Assembly: GCA_014925825.1 (NCBI GenBank)
Contig: JACGCK010000034.1
Coordinates: forward strand, 248,001-312,000
DNA length: 64,000 nucleotides
Direction of reading: 5' to 3'
Source: Pholiota molesta
Lineage: Eukaryota; Basidiomycota; Agaricomycetes; Agaricales; Strophariaceae
Of the stretch, positions 57,584 to 64,000 are shown piece by piece; position 1 is the first letter of the stretch, and every line of letters begins with the position of its first letter. The notes under the pieces were generated by a model, which was not told the DNA's origin, ran no database searches, and saw only the letters and a program-made list of their open reading frames with translations. Position numbers and translations under genes: made by a program.

Positions 57584-58153
57584 ATGCCTGCTACCACCGC
57601 GCAGCTTCTAACCATCGACGTTGCCTTTGCAAATGTCTACAAACCAATAAATGTAAGATTAAAAGCACTTTTTATGGCCACTGGAGTATTCACTGAAGAT
57701 TTAGGAGAGTTTTGAAAACATCTATAGTGCTAATGAGGCAAATCGTCTTCTCCAAACTGCCACCAACCTTTCTGCCACTTGCTCGCACATACGCAAGAAG
57801 TTTGTTCTTCAACATGAGGCTGCTCTACGCAAGGTAGAAATAGCCCAACGGCGATTAGCACTTGCTAGTATCCACCTCGAAGCCACTCAACGTGAATTGG
57901 ACCTTACCGATGCAAAAGTGATGGATGCAGAACTATACCACGGCCATATTCGCTATGTTCTCAAAAAAAGTGGATTTCTTCTACCAATCCCCAGTGGTGG
58001 CGAAGAGAAGGAAATCCCCATAGTATATGTACAAGGCTGTGAGTCAAGTTATTCAAACACGTCTTGATTTCTATTATTGACTACTATATATGTCTAGCGA
58101 AACATAGTGTCATGCTTCCCAATGGTCAATGTATGTTTGTAACGTTGGACTAA
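57584..58153 (+). CDS. Small coiled-coil protein of the Plavaka element
   Basis: Three exons (57584-57652, 57705-58038, 58098-58153) encode 152 residues in a continuous frame, starting MPATTAQLLTIDVAF. Residues ~45-100 are a helical, heptad-like stretch (RKKFVLQHEAALRKVEIAQR and LEATQRELDLTDAK) likely to form a coiled coil. The C-terminus is short and beta-like (IPIVYVQG...). There is no recognisable enzymatic motif. It lies between the dioxygenase and the DUF6532 gene in the same direction and may be an accessory factor of the element. It is supported by consistent splice sites and frame but by no known family. Confidence 0.65.
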
Positions 58154-58543
58154 CCAGAGGTGGAGTATATTCTGTAAATATGTATACCGCCTTGTTGATT
58201 CCTATTTCCAATGCCTGTAATCTATTGAACCGTCTTGGTGCCTAGCACCCAGCGCAACTGCTATGCCATTCTCAAGACTCAAAAATTAAATTGGACTCAA
58301 CACTACAAATCTTCAAGACACCGTGGATACTCAAAATCCAGTCACCAAGACGAAGACTCACAAAGGACGTAATTTCTGTATTCGTAACAAATTCACTTGG
58401 CTTACGCCAGGGCTGTTTCAGCATTTTGCCGACTCTATTCAAATATTGTTGAGTTTCGTTTCCTCTTTCCTTTCACCAAACTCTATCCCTCTGACACGTC
58501 TACGAACACTCTATCCACTGTCCCGTCTACAGTTCTTACTATA
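58154..58543. other. Intergenic spacer inside the transposon
   Basis: AT-rich DNA with no supported gene. A pyrimidine-rich leader (TTTCGTTTCCTCTTTCC, ~58456-58472) precedes the ATG at 58544 and suits a fungal promoter/5'UTR. Confidence 0.4.
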
Positions 58544-61091
58544 ATGGCAAACTCGAACAAGAATACAGTGGAACGACCTCAGAAACAGGCGCCAATGCCA
58601 AAGCCTATAGCAAAAGGCAACCAGCCCATAGCCAGCACACGCAATGAAGTTGGTGCTGGCAAAGAAGGTCTGCTTATATTTTCTTGTAACTTCCTTCTAG
58701 CTTTCTAACTTGCAATATATGTTCAGCAAACACTGGTGGACGAGAAGTACGTCCGAACAGGGGACAAGGTGGTCATATCGCCCAATTGGAGAAAACCGCC
58801 AATATCGTTGGCGCTGCACTGGAGAAAAGGACAGTTGGTTTCAAAAAACAAACCAAGAAGCGTGCACAAGCTGAACTAGATAATCCACCTGAGGATATTG
58901 AAGAAAATGAAATGGCGCCTCATAAAAAGCGGACCAAAAAGGTATGTAACATCCAAAATTAAAGCGAATGACTTATGTATTGTATTGATTAGGGTCCAGG
59001 AGAATCGACCAAACCACCTTCTACTCATGGCGCGCCACTGGCGTTCCGTCTTCCCCCAAGAAAGGATGCTCCTCTCAAAGTCGCACCTTTGCCGCGTCAA
59101 CATATGCCACCAGGTTTAGTAAAAACTCTGGCAAAGTAAGTAGCTTATTTCTTCTAATGAGAACGATCTAAACACTCCAGTAGACAACATCCTTCAGAAC
59201 AACATGAAGAGATCGTCTCTGATTCTGACAAAGGCTCACAGGACCGTCAGGATGACCGTCAGGATGACCGTCAGGATGACCGTCAGGATGACATTAGTAT
59301 TGATGAAGATATTAATGAGGATAATGCCGACGTTGGCCAAGAGAATGGAGAATATGAAGACTTAGAAATGGACCCAAGTGGCTCCAGCAGTGAAGAAGGA
59401 GAAGAGTCTCAAGTGATATAAAATTCTAATTCTTTATGACAGTTTCAAATTAACGTCTTGTTCTAGATGGAGCCCGTTGATAATCCAGACTTTTACCCTG
59501 GTGGAAAACATGATGTATCGGGCATTATGGATCATGACATTCCTCTAGACCAGCGAGGTCAAGGATTATTTCTTCCCGATAATGAATGTAAGTACCATAC
59601 TCTATTTTGCTTGCATTTGTACTAACATATTTTAAGTTGATGACGATCACTTTGTGTCTCCATCTGATGATGAGCGCGCAGCTCAAATGACATTGAAGGG
59701 TGGACATGAAGAGTCAGATAATAATAACGATGATGATGTGGACGAGGATGAATCACAAGATGTTCTACAACAGCACCATAGAAAAAATCGCTCAAATCAT
59801 CCTCCTCAACAACATCGTCTTGCTGCTGCTGCTTCTCTCCAGCGGCACCAGCAATACACACCTACATCTGATGATGGTCATCCTGAAGGTGACGACACGG
59901 ACATACAACCAGAAGTCCGCCGTGGGTATGCTGATGATGCTGATGAAGACGAGGAATCCAGTGACGGGGACACCCGAAATACACGAGCACGTCGGCATTC
60001 AAAGGCGAAGCGAGGTCTCTTGCCTAATACACTACATTACTATCCCACTCTTTGGCGAATCGTTATCGTCCGTGCAAAGGTTCGCTACCGCCTACACACA
60101 TGTACCACAACTCTCTTTCCAACTATTGCGAATGAGGTACATCTTCGTGTTGCACGAGATATTCTATCCGAAGAAATCGCTAGAGGAAAGGAGGAAGATT
60201 TTGCTCTTGAACGTGGTAATGCCTATTCCAATGTTTTTCTTAACATTTCTGTGACTAATATTGCTCTTAGGATACAGTTTGTCTAGCGATATGGTGCAAG
60301 TCGTAAGTGGTCCAATATCTATTGAGATACATTACTAATAAGGACATTAGGTTTGGCAAGAGAGCAGTACATTCCGTGGCAAGATGAAGACCATGGCAGT
60401 TGGTCTTGTCGAATCCCAGTATGAGGATTTGCTTTCACCGATGGTAGAAGGTAATCAAGAAGGCATCCCTTTGGCTATTCAATCTGCTGTCCAAGAATCA
60501 ATAAAGTTTGGCGATTATCTCCTTGGCCCGCAAGATGCTCAAGTACGTTTCGTATCTATATTTTCAGCCCTACCTAAACTATCTTGGATCTAGGGGAAAA
60601 CTTCTAATTTCCAGCATCCGTGTATCCAGAAACTATGCATCAAGTTTTTCTATACTGGGAATACGTGCTTAGCTGCCGACTTTCCAGATGTGTTCAAAGA
60701 TACCCTACCTGAAGGATGCTTGATCATGGCAATGACTTGTGTGAGTAATAACAGTTTTCTACCATGTTCTATCGAATATTAATCAAATTTCAGATCGACA
60801 ATTGCTTACGCGAATACGAAGACACTGGATATCGTAGTCGGATAAAGTTTTCGGGCGAGAACTGTCGCAATGTTGAAAACGCCATAGAAGGATTAGTAGC
60901 CTCAGTTAAGGTGAATGCCTACCACCACCAGAAATTTATAGACAACCTTCGGAAGATAGCTAAAGCTGGCATGTAAGATCATCTTGTGGTTTTAGATTTC
61001 TTTTCTTATTCTAACTAATTTGCTTTATAGGAAGATTCAGAATCCTAAGAAGAACGCTCAGAAATCTCACCTACGTGTCATACTCGACTAA
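58544..61091 (+). CDS. DUF6532-domain protein carried by the transposon
   Basis: Eleven exons (58544-58667, 58727-58941, 58993-59135, 59181-59412, 59467-59587, 59637-60215, 60271-60302, 60351-60542, 60594-60740, 60794-60972, 61031-61091) maintain a 674-codon frame. Residues ~1-400 are low in complexity: basic Lys/Arg/Pro-rich, then strongly acidic (Asp/Glu/Gly/Ser) with four QDDR repeats and a His/Gln-rich patch. From ~405 to ~650 a folded domain matches the pattern of DUF6532, common in Agaricomycetes: MKTMAVGLVESQYEDLL, FQHPCIQKLCIKFFYTGN, FPDVFKDTLPEGCLIMAMTC, IDNCLREYEDTGY, and a C-terminal helix with YHHQKF. Function of the domain is unknown. Its presence inside KDZ-type elements suggests a role in transposition or host interaction; that is inference. 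Confidence 0.78.
59242..59289 (+). repeat. Four 12-bp tandem repeats within the DUF6532 gene
   Basis: GACCGTCAGGAT is repeated four times without mismatch and in frame, encoding Asp-Arg-Gln-Asp units in an acidic linker. Perfect identity suggests recent slippage and likely copy-number variation between element copies. Confidence 0.9.
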
Positions 61092-61819
61092 GTAATCTTG
61101 CAAGGTTTTGTTTACCAATAATTCCAATATCATATTCTAATCGTATTCATGTTTTTGGTATCATATCAGTTCGTCGTCTCTATTCTATCATATCATATTT
61201 GCTTCTTATTTCCACTGTGGTATATTGCTTGTTGCTGGTAATAGTCAGCTCTTTTGTATTCTATCTATTCACTATGACATTCTTCTATAATAATCGAGCC
61301 AGGACGGCATTATTTCTATATCGCATGTATAGATGTTTAATAAATCCATAGAGCTAAGCCCATTTGTGTAGCTCTATGAGTTGTTATGACTCATATACAT
61401 AGCGCGTATGCAAACTTGATATTACTACACATTTTCATATGTGACTAGCCAAGCTGCTATTGGAGCTATGTAACTTGGTCTCAAGTATGTAGAATAAGTG
61501 TCTATATTGATAGCAATAGTACAAAATTATGGATTATTGCATATACTTGGCCCCAGTTATATAGAATATGCCTATATATATAGCAATATGGTTATACTAT
61601 ATACTACTACATAATTACCATAGAGAACTAGTAAGATTCTTGAGGGCACTATAGAGCACTATGGAATCTAGTCACGTAGTGGTACAACTATACCATACTA
61701 CGTAGAATACGCTGTGGATATGTCGTAATATATGCTTACTACAGTGATCTATCAAGGTAAGGACCCATTCTATGGCTCTATGTTGCTATGCAGTGCTATG
61801 CAGCTCTGGGCAGCATATT
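61092..61819. other. Right subterminal region of the Plavaka element
   Basis: Non-coding and AT-rich. It holds two TAGCAATA octamers (61511-61518 and 61581-61588), imperfect hairpins such as CATAGAGCTA...GTAGCTCTATG (~61348-61378) and repeats of CTATGCAG next to the end (~61788-61803). It probably contains transposase binding sites. Confidence 0.5.
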
Positions 61820-61834
61820 CTGACTTTGCTGATG
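61820..61834 (-). repeat. Right terminal inverted repeat of the Plavaka element
   Basis: CTGACTTTGCTGATG is the inverted counterpart of 46928-46942. It is followed by CG at 61835-61836, after which the F-box reading frame resumes. Confidence 0.8.
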
Positions 61835-63050
61835 CGCGCAGTACCTACAAGTCGATCCGTTCTTTTGGGAACGAGTCCATGACAAGTGTGCAGGTGGAGA
61901 CCAGGTCGTATTTCCTCGTTTACATACTATTCTGGCAGACCAATCGTACGACAGACAGTTCTATCGTGCGCAAGTCCTCATAGGACGTGTACCAACTCCT
62001 CCTTCATCCGCGCTACGCCGACTATATATGAATGGTTATCGCTCTAAACTGCCCGTGGACGCCATCGCTCCGAGTCATTGGTCAAAGCTGACCCATCTAG
62101 CGATGCATGATATTACAATTTCAGTGCCTTCCTGGTTTTCCTTCATACGGGCATTTCCAGATCTCCAATGGGCGTCCATTTCTTTGGGGTTTAACGACGA
62201 ATACGCCATCGAGGATTATAAAGAGCCTCCCTCTGAATTTACCCTTCCCCGACTTTCTACGTTGCTGCTTACTTGCTCCAAACAATGCAGTGACTATGTA
62301 GCGCTCCCGTTTGCTTTGCTTTTTACAGGTCTTTCTCTACCAGCCTTACAAACACTATCACTATCGTCTTTGGTGGGATCGTGGGAGGACCATCATACCA
62401 TGGCTGAGCTTTACACGGTGCTATGTTCCACGCCGGCCGTGACAACGCTCGCCCTCCGCGGATGTGATAATGGATTTCTTTCTCTACACAAACCTGATTA
62501 TCCCACCATTCTCTCTGCGATTGGAGACGTTGAGCCAATCTGGCGCTATGTGCCTCACTTGACACACCTCCAACTCACCCTGCCCCACGTCGATGGCAAG
62601 ACCCCACGAGAAACACTGGACACCTTTGTTCGAAATTTCTTCTGGCCTGATTCTGGCTGGTTGGCCCTCGATAACTGCGCGCACCCCATTCGAAGAGTCA
62701 CGTTCATCTCGGGCAACCCATGGTACCCCGAACATGAGAATATCAGAGACTGGACGATGGCGAGTATTCTGAGCCGCACGGGAGAGGCGTCGGACATTAT
62801 CTTCGAGATTGTTCCCAAGTCAGCAGTGTATGATACCGGCTCGGGCGCATGGAGGACATGGGATTTGTGAATCATCATTTTGCTACATATTTAATTGACA
62901 AATTGATGTAAATGTTTGATCTGCCACGCTGCAGACGGCAGCGCAGAACGAGCAGCCAAGTGAGATGCAAAGCTTGAGCTTGAGAGCGGAAGCATCGGAC
63001 CGATTGCGGTGTGTTACAACACGGCAAACACAACACTTCCGGTTTGCTCC

Positions 63051-63249
63051 CAGGCTCCTAAACCAGCCTCTCGTGACGAAAATCCATATCTAATCTAGGA
63101 ACAAATAAGAGACAACAGTAGTAGAGATGAGGATTCTCGTCAGAGAGGCTGGCAAAGTTTGGATTCGGTGATCGCGGGCATACCGAGTAACGCGTAACAT
63201 AGGACGAACTTGGGAATAAACCAGCCTCATTATATTTCAGTTTGTCAGC
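63051..63249 (+). repeat. Left 199-bp terminal inverted repeat
   Basis: Reverse complement of 63762-63960 except for A at 63123, where the other arm implies G. Confidence 0.92.
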
Positions 63250-63761
63250 ACAGTGTTGAGTTCATCTTCAAGCCTCTGGGTCAGTTTATGGCAGCTCTGA
63301 GGTGCTATACCTGGAAATTGGCAATAGAATCTGGATTTGAAGTTAAAGCAAAGTCAAAGGAGAATCTTGTTTCAATTTTAATGTCTGTATCACTGGTTTT
63401 AGGCTCTCTGCAAACTTGTTAAATTGTTAATTCATTTGGGTTGCATTTGGGGCTTGTTTTCACTTATGTTTACTGCTATTCAGCTTCCATTAAATTCTAT
63501 GGTCAGTTAGAAAGAATAAAGCAAGCAAAATTTGAGCAGAACACCCCACACTGGCAGAGACAGGCTCAAGTGACAATGAGCTGTCATTGAAAAAGTCTGT
63601 GCTGTACCATTTTTGGCTGAAAATCTCTAATTTTTCTCATTTTCCTAGTCTCCATTGCTACATCTGCCAAACAATGAAAAGAACTGGACGAGGCTACATG
63701 CATAAAGCGAGTGCGAGGGCAGTTGCTCCAGTCAATCCTGTGACGGAATGGTGACTTATGC

Positions 63762-63960
63762 GCTGACAAACTGAAATATAATGAGGCTGGTTTATTCCCA
63801 AGTTCGTCCTATGTTACGCGTTACTCGGTATGCCCGCGATCACCGAATCCAAACTTTGCCAGCCTCTCTGACGAGAATCCTCATCTCCACTACTGTTGTC
63901 TCTTATTTGTTCCTAGATTAGATATGGATTTTCGTCACGAGAGGCTGGTTTAGGAGCCTG
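63762..63960 (-). repeat. Right 199-bp terminal inverted repeat
   Basis: Reverse complement of 63051-63249 with one mismatch. The arms could fold into a very long hairpin in a transcript crossing the element, a potential source of small RNAs. Confidence 0.92.
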
Positions 63961-64000
63961 GTTTGCTCCTTTCTTTCTGCTACTTCGATCTATGGCTGCA

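Larger units (their letters stand above)
46928..61834. mobile_element. Plavaka-type (KDZ superfamily) DNA transposon carrying a TET/JBP gene, 14,907 bp
   Basis: The ends are CATCAGCAAAATCTG at the left and the inverted CATCAGCAAAGTCAG at the right (13 of 15 matching). They are flanked by a CG dinucleotide on each side (46926-46927 and 61835-61836), a 2-bp duplication when judged against the uninterrupted paralogue C1. Contents in order: transposase (minus), decayed PH-domain gene fragment (minus), SH3 gene fragment (minus), TET/JBP dioxygenase (plus), coiled-coil protein (plus), DUF6532 protein (plus). AT content is visibly higher than in the GC-rich flanks except in the captured host-like part (50.7-53.5 kb). 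All four element genes have consistent frames through all predicted introns, so it could be autonomous and active. Confidence 0.92.
46522..62870 (+). pseudogene. F-box-like gene, type C (copy C3), split by a 14.9-kb transposon
   Basis: The 5' part (46522-46927) encodes MMPGGPITKVPYDVLVEIF... with the F-box and ends at ...VIQYMRSA. The 3' part (61837-62870) starts with QYLQVDPFFWERVHDKC and runs to ...GAWRTWDL. Between them lies the Plavaka element plus one CG duplication. Taken together the two parts total 1440 bases, i.e. 480 codons including the stop, with no other lesion, whereas C1 has lost its C-terminal frame. The gene was apparently intact when the element inserted, so this may be a recent or polymorphic knockout. 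As it stands, translation from the 5' part ends at a TAG inside the element after eight foreign residues. Confidence 0.92.
63051..63960. mobile_element. Mutator-like non-autonomous element with 199-bp inverted repeats, 910 bp
   Basis: The ends (beginning CAGGCTCCTAAACCAGCCTC) are inverted copies of each other over 199 bp with a single mismatch. They are bordered by a perfect 9-bp direct repeat GTTTGCTCC at 63042-63050 and 63961-63969. A 9-bp target duplication with very long inverted repeats is the hallmark of Mutator-like elements. The 512-bp interior has no transposase frame. It lies in the 3' flank of the split F-box gene C3. Near-perfect arms point to a recent insertion. Confidence 0.9.

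Noticed and set aside
46928..61834. Interpretation as an LTR retrotransposon or Starship-like element
   Set aside because: No reverse transcriptase, integrase, long terminal direct repeats or tyrosine recombinase were found. The transposase motifs and short inverted ends fit a KDZ/Plavaka DNA transposon.
1..64000. tRNA, rRNA, CRISPR or riboswitch-like features
   Set aside because: No cloverleaf with a convincing TPsiC box, no regular spaced repeats and no ribosomal sequence were recognised by eye. A tRNAscan or Infernal run would be needed to exclude a missed tRNA.

Overview
The window is a stretch of fungal nuclear genome, most likely from an Agaricomycete (Basidiomycota). The evidence is 50-60 nt GT-AG introns in the multi-exon genes, several intronless F-box-like genes of a kind expanded in mushroom-forming fungi, and a Plavaka-type (KDZ) DNA transposon. 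No rRNA, tRNA, CRISPR or prokaryote-like operon was seen.

The resident background is a recently duplicated F-box cluster. Three gene types recur: A (14-1447 +, 26971-28401 -, 39188-40618 -), B (3415-4908 -, 23496-24983 +, 35753-37222 +) and C (11869-13305 -, 21812-23245 -, and 46522-62870 +, which is split). A and B always form convergent pairs around a shared ~2 kb spacer (S1). The next ~4.5-5.8 kb (R) is also repeated. It lies in one orientation at 28.4-33.2 and 40.6-46.4 kb, and inverted at 16.6-21.8 kb. Two further F-box pseudogenes (5.04-5.78 and 6.66-8.13 kb) lie between the blocks. Some copies have intact frames and others carry single-base frameshifts, so the family is in active birth and death. 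Little else in S1 and R can be read as intact coding sequence. One small intact gene of unknown function (10763-11230 +) has a visible TATA box and 5'UTR intron.

Four DNA transposons can be delimited to the base by terminal inverted repeats, target duplications or an empty site in a paralogous block: a pogo/Fot1-like element with a frameshifted transposase (13579-16564), a 759-bp TA-duplicating non-autonomous element (33156-33914), a 14.9-kb Plavaka/KDZ element (46928-61834), and a 910-bp Mutator-like non-autonomous element with 199-bp inverted repeats and a 9-bp target duplication (63051-63960).

The Plavaka element is the most interesting part of the window. It sits inside the third C-type F-box gene, and removing it with one 2-bp duplication rejoins a 479-codon frame exactly. 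On the minus strand it carries a full-length 1023-aa transposase in four exons. On the plus strand it carries an 11-exon gene ending in a TET/JBP-type 2-oxoglutarate/Fe(II) dioxygenase domain (999 aa), a small coiled-coil gene (152 aa) and an 11-exon DUF6532 gene (674 aa). Between transposase and dioxygenase lies about 3 kb of apparently captured host DNA: the SH3-bearing N-terminal part of a Tea4/Bud14-like polarity gene, next to a decayed C-terminal part of an Mcp5/Num1-like cortical PH-domain gene. The likely reading is a mobile element that carries its own putative DNA-demethylation enzyme and has picked up fragments of two cell-cortex genes.
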